NCBI RefSeq assembly: GCF_000452705.1
Contig: NZ_CP007014.1
Span: forward strand, 3,286,001 to 3,350,000
DNA length: 64,000 nucleotides
Direction of reading: 5' to 3'
Source: Pseudomonas syringae CC1557
Lineage (GTDB): Bacteria; Pseudomonadota; Gammaproteobacteria; Pseudomonadales; Pseudomonadaceae
The notes beneath the pieces are model-generated. The model was not told the DNA's origin. It worked only from the letters and a program-made list of their open reading frames with translations, and did not search any database. The stretch's first letter is position 1. The number at the start of each line of letters is the position of its first letter. The position numbers were made by a program, and so were the translations under genes. This document shows, piece after piece, positions 1-11,974 of this stretch.

Positions 1-57
1 ATCGACTTCAGCGGCACGTACGACGACTACCTGCGCAGCCAGGGCGTTACGTTTTAA
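1..57 (+). CDS. C-terminal end of an ABC-F family ATPase (partial)
   Basis: Only the last 18 codons and a TAA stop are present. The peptide (IDFSGTYDDYLRSQGVTF) resembles the C-terminus of YbiT-type ABC-F proteins, where an F-x-G-(T/N)-Y-(D/E)-(D/E)-(Y/F)-L motif closes the second nucleotide-binding domain. ABC-F proteins are soluble ATPases that act on the ribosome and do not transport. The start lies outside the window, so family membership rests on this short tail plus the strong terminator that follows. Confidence 0.6.
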   Translation: MDFSGTYDDYLRSQGVTF

Positions 58-82
58 GCCTTACTGACTTTCCGGCGACACT

Positions 83-112
83 AAAAAGCCCTGTCTCGTG
101 ACAGGGCTTTTT
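83..112. terminator. Rho-independent terminator, bidirectional
   Basis: A perfect 13-bp stem (83-95 with 100-112) around the tetraloop TCGT. The stem is A-rich on the left and T-rich on the right, so a T-run follows the GC core on both strands. It can end the ABC-F gene (+) and the convergent lactonase gene (-), whose stop is at 127. Confidence 0.9.
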
Positions 113-126
113 GTTTACCGACTGTT

Positions 127-1260
127 TTACGAGCCTGGCTGACTCAGCATTTCGATCCAGAGTGCGCCCTTCCCCGATGGCGCCTCGCTGACCCGCTGCA
201 AGGCACCGTTCGCCCCGATGGCGTAGCTGCCGACCTTGTCGCTTTTCTCTCCGCTGACCAACAACCAGCGCCCATTGGGCGACACGGCGATATTGCGCGG
301 CTGTTTTTCCTGAACCGGATAGTTTTCAACGAACGTGACCTTGCCACTGGCCGGTTCGACCTTGAATACCGAGACACTGCTGCTGGTTCGCTCGCTGACA
401 AACAGCCATTTGCCATCCGGTGCAATGCGTATGTCGGCGGCCCAGATGCGCGGCGTCGGGTCATCCTTGAGGTCGTTGTTACGCGCATCACGTGCTTGTC
501 CGGGGGCCAGTTTCAAGCGCTCTGGAATGCCATCGGCATGGCTCACCTGCTTCAGCGCGCCAGTCTTGTCGTTGATCGCGAAGGCGGTCACTGTGCCGCT
601 CATTTCACCCACCACGTACAGAAACTTTCCATCCGCCGAGAACGCCAGATGGCGCGGCCCGGTTTTGTCCGGAAGCGTCACGTAACCTTCGCCGATGGGC
701 AACAGCTTGCCGTCTCTGGGCGCCAGGCGGAATTGCAGGACGCGGTCAACACCGAGGTTCCCGGCGTATACAAATCGGTTGCTGGGGTCTGTGCGCACCG
801 AATGCGCGTGCATGCCGGTCTTGTACGTGGCAATGCTGTCGCTGGGGCGGTGCTGCGCGTCAATCGGCTGAACGCTGAGCAGATCGGCACCGTAGGACGC
901 ACCGAACAGAAAGCGCCCACTGCGGTCCGTCGACAAGTAGGCCAGACTTTCCGCGAGCGGCGCCTGACCGAGCGGCTTGAGATGCCCGGTTCCCGGCTCT
1001 ATCGTGAAACTCAGCACTTGATAGGGCTTGGCGCGTAACGCGGCGAACAGGGCCTTGCCGTCCGGGGAAATAGCCATAGGGTTGACCTGGTCACCTGCCT
1101 GGGTCTGTTCGACCAGGCTTAGCGCCCCGCTCTTCTCGTCGAGACGGTACTGTGAGATGAGCCCGTCTGCGGGGCTGGAGATGTAAGCAAAGGTAGAGGC
1201 CTGAACAGGCGCACCGAACGAACAGCCGACCGCAGCGGCCAGCAAGAGGAATTTTCTCAT
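127..1260 (-). CDS. Exported lactonase-family seven-bladed beta-propeller protein
   Basis: A 377-residue protein read from the ATG at 1260. This start is preferred over the upstream in-frame codon at 1338 because it gives a typical signal peptide (MRKFLLLAAAVGCSFGAPVQA) and has AAAAAGG just upstream. The mature part shows repeated propeller blades of the 6-phosphogluconolactonase/3-carboxymuconate cyclase family (PF10282), with recurring patterns such as AISPDGKALF, AFSADGKFLYVV, RIAPDGKWLFVSE and AVSPNGRWLLVSG. Family members open sugar lactones or have unknown roles; an export signal suggests a periplasmic function. The gene is divergent from an MFS transporter gene and has an A-rich Crc-type motif before its ribosome binding site. 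The substrate cannot be told from sequence. Confidence 0.85.
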   Translation of the reverse strand: MRKFLLLAAAVGCSFGAPVQASTFAYISSPADGLISQYRLDEKSGALSLVEQTQAGDQVNPMAISPDGKALFAALRAKPYQVLSFTIEPGTGHLKPLGQAPLAESLAYLSTDRSGRFLFGASYGADLLSVQPIDAQHRPSDSIATYKTGMHAHSVRTDPSNRFVYAGNLGVDRVLQFRLAPRDGKLLPIGEGYVTLPDKTGPRHLAFSADGKFLYVVGEMSGTVTAFAINDKTGALKQVSHADGIPERLKLAPGQARDARNNDLKDDPTPRIWAADIRIAPDGKWLFVSERTSSSVSVFKVEPASGKVTFVENYPVQEKQPRNIAVSPNGRWLLVSGEKSDKVGSYAIGANGALQRVSEAPSGKGALWIEMLSQPGS

Positions 1261-1263
1261 GAA

Positions 1264-1279
1264 AGACCTTTTTGTTATT
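1264..1279 (-). promoter_or_regulatory. Candidate Crc/Hfq A-rich motif beside the lactonase ribosome binding site
   Basis: On the minus strand the leader reads AATAACAA (1279-1272) directly followed by AAAAGG (Shine-Dalgarno, about 1271-1266). AATAACAA fits the AANAANAA pattern used by Hfq with Crc to block translation in Pseudomonas. Function is inferred from pattern and position. Confidence 0.45.
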
Positions 1280-1424
1280 GTGTTGTAGTCAGTCATCCTA
1301 TGACCATCCCTGCAGATCGGCAACTGCCGTCTGATCATCCTGATAAAACCGTTAGCCTGCTTTCATTTATTCACGGCGCACGCCATCATGGGGGCACTCC
1401 CACCGCCTGCCAGCGAAGAGTCCA

Positions 1425-2609
1425 ATGTCTGTCGCGCAACCCGGTTCCACGACGATTACTCTGCAAATTGTCTCCATTGTTTTCTATACCTTCATCGCCT
1501 TCCTGTGCATCGGCTTACCTATTGCCGTATTGCCGGGTTACGTGCATGACCAGTTGGGTTTCAGCCCGCTGATTGCCGGGATGGCCATCGCCTCGCAATA
1601 CCTTGCGACCCTGCTCAGCCGCCCCTTTGCAGGCCGGGCAACGGACACGCTGGGCAGCAAACGCTCTATTGTGTTCGGCCTGTGGGGCATCTGCATCAGC
1701 GGCGCACTGACTTTGCTGGCGACGCTGTTAGAGGATTTTCCAGCGACCAGCCTGTCGATCCTGATCGTAGCCCGACTGTTTCTCGGTGTATCCCAAGGGC
1801 TCATCGGCGTTGGCACCATCAATTGGTGCATCGGCAAGGTCGGTGCGGAACACACCGCGCGCTCGATCTCCTGGAACGGCATTGCCTCCTACGGCGCGAT
1901 TGCCATTGGCGCACCAATGGGCGTGCTGATCATTGATGCAGTGGGTTTCAACAGCCTGGGCATCGCCTTGATGGTCATGGCCGGAGCAGCGCTGGTCCTG
2001 ATCCGCAACAAACCTCCGGTGCCGGTCATCGTCGGCGAACGCCTGCCGTACTGGTCGGTGTTCGGCCGGATCGCGCCCTATGGCATGGGCCTGACCTTAT
2101 CCTCCATCGGTTACGGCACGCTGACCACGTTCATTACCCTCTTCTACCTGAGCCGCGGCTGGGAAGGCGCGGCGTATTGCCTGAGCATGTTTGGCGTGTG
2201 TTTCATCCTCGCGCGCCTGATGTTCATCGGCGCCATCAACCGCTTTGGCGGCTACAGCACCGCTATCGCATGCATGGCTGTCGAAACCTGCGGGTTGTTG
2301 ATGCTCTGGCTGTCGCCGAATATCGGCTTTGCACTGGCAGGTGCCGGGCTGACCGGTGTGGGCCTGTCGCTGGTCTACCCGGCGCTGGGTGTGGAAGCCA
2401 TCAAACGCGTACCGCCGCCCAGTCGTGGCGCCGGACTGAGTGCCTACGCAGTGTTCTTCGATCTGGCGTTGGCCATTGCAGGCCCTGTGATGGGTGCCAT
2501 CGCCCTCGGTCAGGGCTATGACTGGATCTTCTTTTACGCATCCCTGCTGTCGATCTGTGCGCTGGGGCTTGCGCTCTGGCTGTCCCGTCACACCCGTCCG
2601 CAATCCTGA
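1425..2609 (+). CDS. MFS transporter, YhhS/YfcJ-like
   Basis: A 394-residue integral membrane protein with about 12 hydrophobic segments. The loop after TM2 carries a typical MFS motif A (roughly residues 66-78, SRPFAGRATDTLG then SKR), and the overall sequence resembles the YhhS/YfcJ group of 12-TM exporters. The substrate is unknown; members of this group have been linked to arabinose or drug export. The ATG at 1425 has a weak GAAGAG ribosome binding site. It is divergent from the lactonase gene and is followed by the convergent glg operon. No helix-breaking lesion is visible. Confidence 0.82.
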   Translation: MSVAQPGSTTITLQIVSIVFYTFIAFLCIGLPIAVLPGYVHDQLGFSPLIAGMAIASQYLATLLSRPFAGRATDTLGSKRSIVFGLWGICISGALTLLATLLEDFPATSLSILIVARLFLGVSQGLIGVGTINWCIGKVGAEHTARSISWNGIASYGAIAIGAPMGVLIIDAVGFNSLGIALMVMAGAALVLIRNKPPVPVIVGERLPYWSVFGRIAPYGMGLTLSSIGYGTLTTFITLFYLSRGWEGAAYCLSMFGVCFILARLMFIGAINRFGGYSTAIACMAVETCGLLMLWLSPNIGFALAGAGLTGVGLSLVYPALGVEAIKRVPPPSRGAGLSAYAVFFDLALAIAGPVMGAIALGQGYDWIFFYASLLSICALGLALWLSRHTRPQS

Positions 2610-2772
2610 AATCCTCAATTGCCTTGCCTTGATCACTTGATCAGGACCGAGCATCAATCAACGACGGCCAGTTTTGGCGCTGGGACAGTGGCGAAGATTT
2701 CCGGAGATACGAACCTGTACCGGGAGATCGATTACAACTGCGACTTGCCCATTAACGATCAGACCGGAAAAA

Positions 2773-2799
2773 GCGCCAGCCTGGGAGGCAGGCTGGCGC
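2773..2799 (-). terminator. Rho-independent terminator of the glgE-treS-glgB operon
   Basis: An 11-bp GC-rich stem (2773-2783 with 2789-2799) with a 5-base loop. Reading leftward, the minus strand continues as TTTTTCC, giving the T-run. It lies about 25 bp past the glgB stop codon. Confidence 0.85.
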
Positions 2800-2822
2800 G
2801 GTCACGCGATAGCAGTTGCGAC

Positions 2823-5053
<2,231 letters not shown>

Positions 5054-5057
<4 letters not shown>

Positions 5058-8000
5058 ATTGGCTCTCCATCAGACGGTTGCAGCAATCCACGCAAGCCCT
5101 GCAAAGGTACCGCCAGCCAGGCTGGCCGGTTCTCGGCTTCGTAGATCACTTCATAAGCAGCTTTTTCAAGGGTGAACAGTTCCAGCGCAGCGTCCTCCCC
5201 TTTTGCATCTTTCCAGGCATGGGCCATTTCAGCCGTTGCCGAACGATAGCCTTCGATGAAGGCTGCACGCGCCTGCGACAGGTACGTCTCGGCGACTCGC
5301 TTGCGAGCCGCGGCGGCCTCTGGCGACGTATCAACGCTCTGCGCACTGCGCACGGCCATGGCGGCGGCGTAGTCGAACGAACGCAGAACACCGCTGACGT
5401 CCTTTAACGGGCTGTGCTTGGCACGACGCTCTTCAAGCGCACGGGCCGGTTCACCCTCGAAATCGATCAGATAGGCATCGCCCTTGACCACCAGCACCTG
5501 CCCCAGGTGCAGGTCACCGTGCACACGAATGCGCAGGCCGCCCGCAGAATGCTTGGCGAGGCTGTCGACCCGCTGGCGGATCTGCTTGCGATGCGCCAGC
5601 AAATCACTGACCAGTTGCTGATCATCTTTATCGAGATCGCCCTTGCGCTGCTCCAGCAACTGCAGCGCACGCTCAAGCTGAGCGTTGACGCTGGTTGCAG
5701 ACGCCTTGCCGTCCGCCACGCTGGTGACCTCAACGGCAAAGTCAGGGTTATCGGTCGGTGCCGCGAGAATCTGGTGCATTTCACCAAGGCGCTGGCCCAG
5801 GCTGCGCGAGAAGTCCGCCAGTTCAAGCAGCGCGTTGTAATGCTGCTCCAGCCCGGAAACACCGTGCGCCAACTCGTCGCGAACTGCACGTTCGAGGTTG
5901 TTTTGCGTCCATTCCCAGGCATCGCCCTGATTGCTCAGATAGCCTTGGGCGATCATCAGCAGATTCGGCTTGCCGTCATTGCCGACCCGCACCAGCGAGC
6001 CCAGCAACGGCGAAATGTTCTTGAAGCCGGCCTGGGTCAGAAACGCGCCCATTTCCAGCTCCGGGTGCGTCCCGGCGCTGACCTTGCGGATCAGCTTGAG
6101 CACCAGGCTGCTGCCCACCACAACCGAACTGTTGGACTGTTCGGCGGAGAGATAACGTACTTCCGACTCATCGTTCAGGCCCAGCGGCGCAAGTTGCGAA
6201 CTCTGTTCGAAACGCAGCTCGCCATCGACGCACGAGATCACGGTCTGCGACTGCATGCCCTTGATAACGGCGCGGATGAAGGTTTCAAGGGTGAACGCAT
6301 CGGTAATCAGGCCGACATCGCGACTGCGGCGCACTCTGGCGAGCGCCAGCTGTTGCGGCAATGCACTGCTGATGTCGTCTTCGGCCAGCAAACCAAAAGG
6401 TAACTGATAACGCTCGGTCTGCCCGCCTGCGGTGACTTCGATTTCACTGAGCAAGACGGGATTGGTCGCGTCGCCAAAGCGTACGGCGTAGGCGATGTGG
6501 ACCTGCTCGATAGGCTTGTCCTTGCCGCCGAACCAGCGTCGTTTCGGCAAGTAATTCGCCAGCGAGGTGTTTTCCATGGTGCCGCGCAGCGGTTCATCGA
6601 GCAGTTCTTCAAGATGCTTCTTGAGCACCAGGGTCGGGAAGTCCGGCATGCTTTGCGCGGGTTCAACGTGCCAACTGGGCATTTGATTCTCCGAAGCCAG
6701 TAGAAACCAATAAAAACCATACGGCGGGAGCGTCAGCAGATAGCTCAACTGGCCGATAGGCGGAAATGCACTGCCGCCGAGCATTTCGACAGGGACGGTG
6801 CCCGCGTACGCCGACAACTCAAGTTCGGCAGCCTGAGCCGCGCTGGAAACGTTGGCCACGCACAGCACAATCTCGTTGTGGCCGTCAGGCGCAGTGTATT
6901 CACGGGTGTAGGCAAGAATGCGCCGGTTCGACGGCGAGAGCATTTTCAGCGTGCCGCGGCCGAATGCCTTTTGCTGTTTACGCACCGCCAGCATGCGCCG
7001 GTTCCAGTTCAGCAGCGAATGCGGGTCGCGCTCCTGACTCTCGACGTTGACCGATTGAAAACCGTACAGCGGGTCCATGATCGGCGGCAGCACCAGGCTG
7101 GCCGGGTCGGCGCGCGAGAATCCGCCGTTACGGTCGATGGACCATTGCATCGGGGTTCGTACACCGTCCCGGTCGCCCAGATAGATGTTGTCGCCCATGC
7201 CGATTTCATCGCCGTAATAAAGGGTCGGCGTGCCCGGCATCGACAGCAGCATGCTGTTGAGCAGTTCGACGCGACGACGATCACGGGCCACCAGCGGCGC
7301 CAGACGACGGCGAATCCCCAGGTTGATCCGCGCTCGGCGGTCGGCTGCGTAGTAATTCCACAGGTAATCGCGCTCACGGTCCGTGACCATTTCCAGGGTC
7401 AGTTCATCGTGGTTGCGCAGGAAAATCGCCCATTGGCAGTTTTCCGGAATTTCCGGGGTCTGCCGCAAAATGTCGGTAATCGGAAAGCGGTCTTCCTGCG
7501 CCAGCGCCATGTACATGCGTGGCATCAGCGGGAAGTGAAAGGCCATGTGACATTCGTCACCGTCTGGCCCCTTGCTGTCACCGAAATACAGCTGCGTGTC
7601 CTCGGGCCATTGGTTGGCCTCGGCCAGCAGCATGCGGTCCGGGTAATTCGCGTCGATCTCGGCACGAATACGCTTGAGCACCTGATGGGTTTCCGGCAGG
7701 TTCTCGTTATTGGTGCCGTCCCGCTCGATCAGGTACGGGATGGCATCCAGACGCAGCCCGTCGATGCCCAAATCCAGCCAGAAACGCATGACTTCAAGGA
7801 CCGCTTCCAGCACGTGCGGGTTGTCAAAGTTCAGGTCCGGCTGGTGAGAATAGAAGCGATGCCAGAAATACTGGCCCGCAACCGGGTCCCAGGTCCAGTT
7901 CGAGGTTTCGGTGTCGAGAAAGATGATGCGTGTGCCGTCGTACTTCTGATCGGTGTCCGACCAGACGTAAAAATCCCGTGCCTTCGAACCCGGCTTGGCA

Positions 8001-8380
8001 TTGCGCGCCTTCTGAAACCAGGGATGCTGGTCAGAGGTGTGGTTGATGACCAGCTCGCTGATCACCCGCAGGCCGCGCTTGTGAGCCTGAGCGATAAAGC
8101 GCTTTGCATCGGCCATGGTGCCGTAATCCGTATGCACATCACGGTATTCCGAGATGTCATAGCCATCGTCCCGACGGGGCGAGGGATAAAACGGTAACAG
8201 CCAGATGGTGTTGACGCCCAGCGCGGCAATGTAGTCGAGCTTCTCGATCAGCCCTGCAAAGTCGCCGATGCCGTCGTTGTTGGCATCGAAGAACGACTTC
8301 ACGTGAACCTGATAGATCACCGCATCCTTGTACCAGAGCGGGTCTTTGATAAATGTCGCTTCACCGGGTTTCTTAGCCAT
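5054..8380 (-). CDS. treS: Trehalose synthase - maltokinase fusion
   Basis: 1108 residues. The ATG at 8380 is chosen over an in-frame upstream codon at 8431 because AAGGAG sits 8 bases before it. Residues about 1-550 are a GH13 trehalose synthase interconverting trehalose and maltose, with nucleophile D212 (GLRLD), acid/base E254 (LLAEANQW) and RNHDE for region IV. The remaining half is a maltokinase (Mak/Pep2): [12 protein letters not shown] starts its N-cap and [11 protein letters not shown] with the following [19 protein letters not shown] loop is the kinase catalytic core. Together the two halves turn trehalose into maltose 1-phosphate, the GlgE donor. Such fusions are known in pseudomonads. 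The gene lies 19 bp after glgE and overlaps glgB. Confidence 0.96.
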
Positions 8381-8399
8381 TGCTGACTCCTTGGGAGTG

Positions 8400-10418
8400 T
8401 TATTGCGCGGCCTGGATACGCCAGATTCCAAACGGTTGCGACGGGTCGAGACGCGTATGCTGGTACTTGCCGTACCAAGTCCAGCGGTGCCCGGTCATCA
8501 GGTCTTCGCCCGAAGTCGCGGCGTCGTCCGGCAGGCCCATCTCCCAAAGCGGCAATTCAAAATCCGCTTCCTGTGCGTTATGCGGATCGAGATTGATGGC
8601 AACCAGGATGAAGTTGCTGCCATCTGCGCTGCGTTTGCCGAAGTACAGAATGTTGTCGTTCCACGCGGTGTACAGCTTCAGCCCCAGGTGCGTTTGCAAA
8701 GCCGGGTTCTGTCTGCGAATACGATTGAGCTGGGCAATCTCGGCAATGATATTGCCGGGCGCCGTGAAATCGCGCACACGGATTTCGTACTTCTCAGAGT
8801 CCAGATACTCTTCCTTGCCGGGAATCGGTGCCGCTTCGCACAGTTCGAAACCGGAGTACATGCCCCACAGCCCCGAGCCCATGGTCGCCAGCGCCGCACG
8901 GATCAGAAAGCCCGGCCGCCCCGACTCATGCAGGAAACGCGGATTGATGTCCGGCGTGTTGACGAAGAAGTTCGGGCGATAGCAATCGCGCCATGGCACT
9001 TGGTTGAGTTCGGTGAAATATTCCGCCAGCTCGGCCTTGGTATTGCGCCATGTGAAATAGGTGTAACTCTGGGTGTAACCAACCTTGCCCAGACGCGCCA
9101 TCATCGCTGGCTTGGTGAACGCTTCAGCGAGGAACATCACTTCCGGGTGCTGACTGCGCACTTCGCCGATCATCCACTGCCAGAACGGCAGCGGTTTGGT
9201 GTGGGGGTTATCGACGCGGAAAATTTTCACGCCTTCCTTGACCCAGCCCAGCACGATGTCACGCAATTCCAGCCACAGGCCCGGAATGGCATCCGGCGCG
9301 TAGAAATCGACGTTGACGATGTCCTGATACTTTTTCGGCGGGTTTTCCGCGTAGCGGATGGTGCCGTCCGGACGCCACGAGAACCAGCCTGGATGCTGCT
9401 TGAGCCACGGGTGGTCCTGCGAACATTGAATGGCGAAGTCGAGCGCGATTTCCAGACCATGATCCGCAGCGGCTTTCACCAGATTGCGGAAGTCTTCAAG
9501 ACTGCCCAATTGCGGGTGAATGGCGTCATGGCCGCCGTCTTCGCTGCCGATTGCGTATGGGCTGCCTGGATCATCCTGGCCAGCCGTCAGCGAGTTGTTC
9601 GGACCTTTGCGGTGCGCGCGACCAATAGGATGAATCGGCGGGAAATACAACACGTCGAAACCCATGTCGCGAATCACCGGCAAGCGCGAGTGGACGTCGT
9701 TGAAGGTGCCATGGCGTGCCTTGTCATCGGTGATCGAGCGGGGAAACAACTCGTACCAGCTGGCAAACTGCGCCAGTTCACGCTCGACATCCAGCGGGTA
9801 TTCCAGGCTGCGGCTGAGGAATGCATGATTGTCGGCCTGCTTCATCAGGCCAGCGGTATCGCTGTGCAGCAGCAGCGCGACCTGTTCGGTGCCATCGGAG
9901 CGGCCAAACCGTTCCAGCAGGCCTTCGATCTGCTGACGCAGCTGATCATGACTGCGTTCGGCAGCCTTGCTCAGATGAATACGGCCTTCTTCAAGCTCCA
10001 GATCGATGGGCACGCCTGCACCGAACTTCTTTTCCAGTTCATAGCAGTAGCTGCCAAATTGATCGATCCAGGCTTCAAGCTGGAACACATGACGACTGAC
10101 AGAAGTCGGGGTGAACTCACCGACCCAACTGTCGTTGCCCAACTCGTGCAACGGAGCGCTCTGCCAGACCTCTTCATCGGCAGCGCGCCAGCGCACATTG
10201 ACGGCCATCTTGTCGTGGCCGTCCGCGTAGACCTTACTGGTGACTGTAACCGGTTGCCCGATGATCGCCTTGGCCGCAAACATCCCGCCGTCTATCACAG
10301 GCAACGTGTCTTCGATCACGATGCGTGGCAGTTGTAGCGCCTGGGTCAGTGACAAGGGTTGGGTCGGGTGCGGTACATCGGTGGCCAGGGAATCCGGACC
10401 GTATGGCTGTTCATTCAT
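8400..10418 (-). CDS. glgE: Alpha-1,4-glucan:maltose-1-phosphate maltosyltransferase
   Basis: 672 residues, the normal size for GlgE (GH13_3). The enzyme transfers maltosyl units from maltose 1-phosphate to the end of alpha-1,4-glucans. Signature stretches are PPIHPIGRAHRKGPNNSL (about 260-277), RVDNPHTKPLPFWQW with nucleophile D403, and MFLAEAFTKP with acid/base E432. The 29-residue spacing of these two matches that of characterised GlgE enzymes. The N-terminal domain (about 30-200) is the all-beta N-domain with helical insert. The start has GAGGAG 9 bases upstream. First gene of the leftward operon with treS/mak and glgB; an AlgU-like promoter lies about 120 bp upstream. Confidence 0.96.
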   Translation of the reverse strand: MNEQPYGPDSLATDVPHPTQPLSLTQALQLPRIVIEDTLPVIDGGMFAAKAIIGQPVTVTSKVYADGHDKMAVNVRWRAADEEVWQSAPLHELGNDSWVGEFTPTSVSRHVFQLEAWIDQFGSYCYELEKKFGAGVPIDLELEEGRIHLSKAAERSHDQLRQQIEGLLERFGRSDGTEQVALLLHSDTAGLMKQADNHAFLSRSLEYPLDVERELAQFASWYELFPRSITDDKARHGTFNDVHSRLPVIRDMGFDVLYFPPIHPIGRAHRKGPNNSLTAGQDDPGSPYAIGSEDGGHDAIHPQLGSLEDFRNLVKAAADHGLEIALDFAIQCSQDHPWLKQHPGWFSWRPDGTIRYAENPPKKYQDIVNVDFYAPDAIPGLWLELRDIVLGWVKEGVKIFRVDNPHTKPLPFWQWMIGEVRSQHPEVMFLAEAFTKPAMMARLGKVGYTQSYTYFTWRNTKAELAEYFTELNQVPWRDCYRPNFFVNTPDINPRFLHESGRPGFLIRAALATMGSGLWGMYSGFELCEAAPIPGKEEYLDSEKYEIRVRDFTAPGNIIAEIAQLNRIRRQNPALQTHLGLKLYTAWNDNILYFGKRSADGSNFILVAINLDPHNAQEADFELPLWEMGLPDDAATSGEDLMTGHRWTWYGKYQHTRLDPSQPFGIWRIQAAQ

Positions 10419-10537
10419 CGAGCATCACTCCTCACGCCCCAGGGACGCTCCTGTGCATTCCATGCAATGGAAAAATTGACGGTATGGCAGCGCACGACCA
10501 CAGAGTCCCAAGGGCTCGTCTGTTTCGCTGCCTAGAT

Positions 10538-10564
10538 TCCGAGCAGACATCAGGGTGAAAGTTC
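10538..10564 (-). promoter_or_regulatory. Putative AlgU (sigma-22) promoter for glgE-treS-glgB
   Basis: On the minus strand GAACTT (10564-10559), a 16-base spacer and TCGGA (10542-10538). The consensus for AlgU/RpoE-type promoters is GAACTT-N16/17-TCTGA, so the -35 box is perfect and the -10 box matches 4 of 5. It would give a leader of about 110 bases before the glgE ATG. Osmotic induction of trehalose genes makes this biologically sensible, but it is inferred from pattern only. Confidence 0.55.
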
Positions 10565-10879
10565 AAAGGTTTTATGGCAGCTTGCGAAGCGCGTCAGAGC
10601 ATAGCCCAGCCGGAAATGTTTGAGTTGGTCACGCCAGACTGGCCCCCTGGATGAACCTGACGCGATACATAATCTGATTTTGATTCTGGCCGAAGGCCGT
10701 GGGAGCGTACCGGGCGACGCTTTGCATATTCGTGAAGGCGGTAGATGAAATAACGATGCTGAAACGGAGCTGTTGTTGGTAGCGGTGAATTGTTTACAAG
10801 GATGCCTGAATCAACAAATCAATTGAATCATCCCAAAAACAGACAGGTCGAACGCAGTACCAACAAGGAGGCTGCAACC
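10565..10879. other. Intergenic stretch between glg operon promoter and proline-rich gene
   Basis: No convincing ORF or RNA gene. A short GGCCGAAGGCC palindrome lies near 10695. No clear sigma-70 promoter for the following small gene could be picked. Confidence 0.4.
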
Positions 10880-11059
10880 ATGACCCTGCCCATTCCGCCT
10901 GTAGCACCTGATCCGAATATCGACAATCCGGTACTGCCCGGCACGCCACCCAGACCCGATAACGAGCCACCGCCGCCGATGCCACCGGTTATAGATCCGC
11001 CCGAGGAAAACCCTCCAGTGGGTGACCCGCCGGCCGAAGAGCCTCCCGTGGTTGTCTGA
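10880..11059 (+). CDS. Small proline-rich protein
   Basis: A 59-residue protein of unknown function, chosen to start at the ATG at 10880 because AAGGAG (10865-10870) lies 9 bases upstream. Proline makes up more than a third of the residues, in runs such as EPPPPMPPVIDPPEE, with many Asp and Glu. There is no signal peptide or hydrophobic segment, so it is expected to be an extended, acidic, soluble polypeptide. An excellent ribosome binding site and a strongly biased composition argue that it is a real gene and not a chance ORF. The neighbouring SDR gene converges on it. Confidence 0.65.
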   Translation: MTLPIPPVAPDPNIDNPVLPGTPPRPDNEPPPPMPPVIDPPEENPPVGDPPAEEPPVVV

Positions 11060-11113
11060 CCGCGCGCTGACCTGACGCTGAAGCTATCCATGCCATGTCG
11101 TAGCTGGATACCC

Positions 11114-11860
11114 TCAGCGTCCCCCCGCCACATCAATAAATGTTCCGGTCGCATAAGACGCCTGATCCGACAGCAACCAGATGATGGCTTCGGCTACCTC
11201 CTCCGGAGTACCGCCACGGCCCATGGGCAGTGCGCCTTCGAGTTTACTGACGCGGAGCGGATCGCCACTCAGGGCGTGAAAGTCGGTGAAAATGAAGCCT
11301 GGCCTTACGGCATTGACGCGAATGCCCTCCCCGGCCACTTCCCTGGAAAGCCCGATGGTGAAGGTATCAAGTGCGCCCTTGGACGCCGCGTAGTCGACGT
11401 ACTCACCCGCCGAACCGAGGCGTGCCGCCAGCGAAGACACGTTGACGATGCTGCCGCCATGCCCACCATGTCGCGGCAACATGCGCAGCAGCGCGTGCTT
11501 GCTGCACAGCATGGGCCCTACCACGTTGTTCATCATCATCTTGAGCATGCGAAATTCCGACATGTCCTCGACTCTGGAGGCCTGTGCCAGCGTCCCTGCG
11601 TTGTTGACCAGATGCGTGACACGCCCCAGCTCCGCGTCGACTCTGGCGAACAGACGGATGATTTCATCCTCGTTGCTGACATCGGCCTGCATCGTGATCG
11701 CATGCGCACCCTGCGCCCTGACCTGTGCGGCAGTTTTTTCCGCCGAGGCACGGTCGGACATGTAATTGATGCAGATCCGGTAACCGTGTGTTGCAGCCAG
11801 ACGCGCCGTCGCCGCGCCTATCCCGCGCGAACCGCCGGTGATGATGAGGACTTTTTCCAT
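11114..11860 (-). CDS. SDR family oxidoreductase (classical)
   Basis: 248 residues, a complete Rossmann-fold short-chain dehydrogenase. The cofactor motif TGGSRGIG is at 8-15, NNAG at 86-89, the catalytic serine in VNVSS at about 142, and YAASK gives Y157 and K161. The C-terminus ends in the usual (T)GxFIDVAGG pattern. R37 after the second strand (YMSDRASAE) is compatible with NADP preference. It resembles YgfF-like sugar or steroid dehydrogenases, but the substrate is unknown. It is a single leftward gene between the proline-rich gene and the cyclic-di-GMP gene. Confidence 0.88.
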   Translation of the reverse strand: MEKVLIITGGSRGIGAATARLAATHGYRICINYMSDRASAEKTAAQVRAQGAHAITMQADVSNEDEIIRLFARVDAELGRVTHLVNNAGTLAQASRVEDMSEFRMLKMMMNNVVGPMLCSKHALLRMLPRHGGHGGSIVNVSSLAARLGSAGEYVDYAASKGALDTFTIGLSREVAGEGIRVNAVRPGFIFTDFHALSGDPLRVSKLEGALPMGRGGTPEEVAEAIIWLLSDQASYATGTFIDVAGGR

Positions 11861-11974
11861 GTTCAGTCTCGTAAATGTTTCCTGAAGTCAGCAATTAGTC
11901 TGGCCTGAGACCCGCAGCGCGGCCAAAGGTGACTGATCGTGCCAGCGTTTGCGATCCAGCGCCATCGAAGCGTT

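Noticed and set aside
1261..1424. A possible HexR site in the lactonase/MFS divergent region
   Set aside because: Only a TTGT half-site is present; no ACAA partner at the required distance.
10651..10678. GAACCT followed by TCTGA near the proline-rich gene, resembling an AlgU promoter
   Set aside because: Spacing is 14 bases and the -35 has a mismatch, outside the sigma-22 rule.
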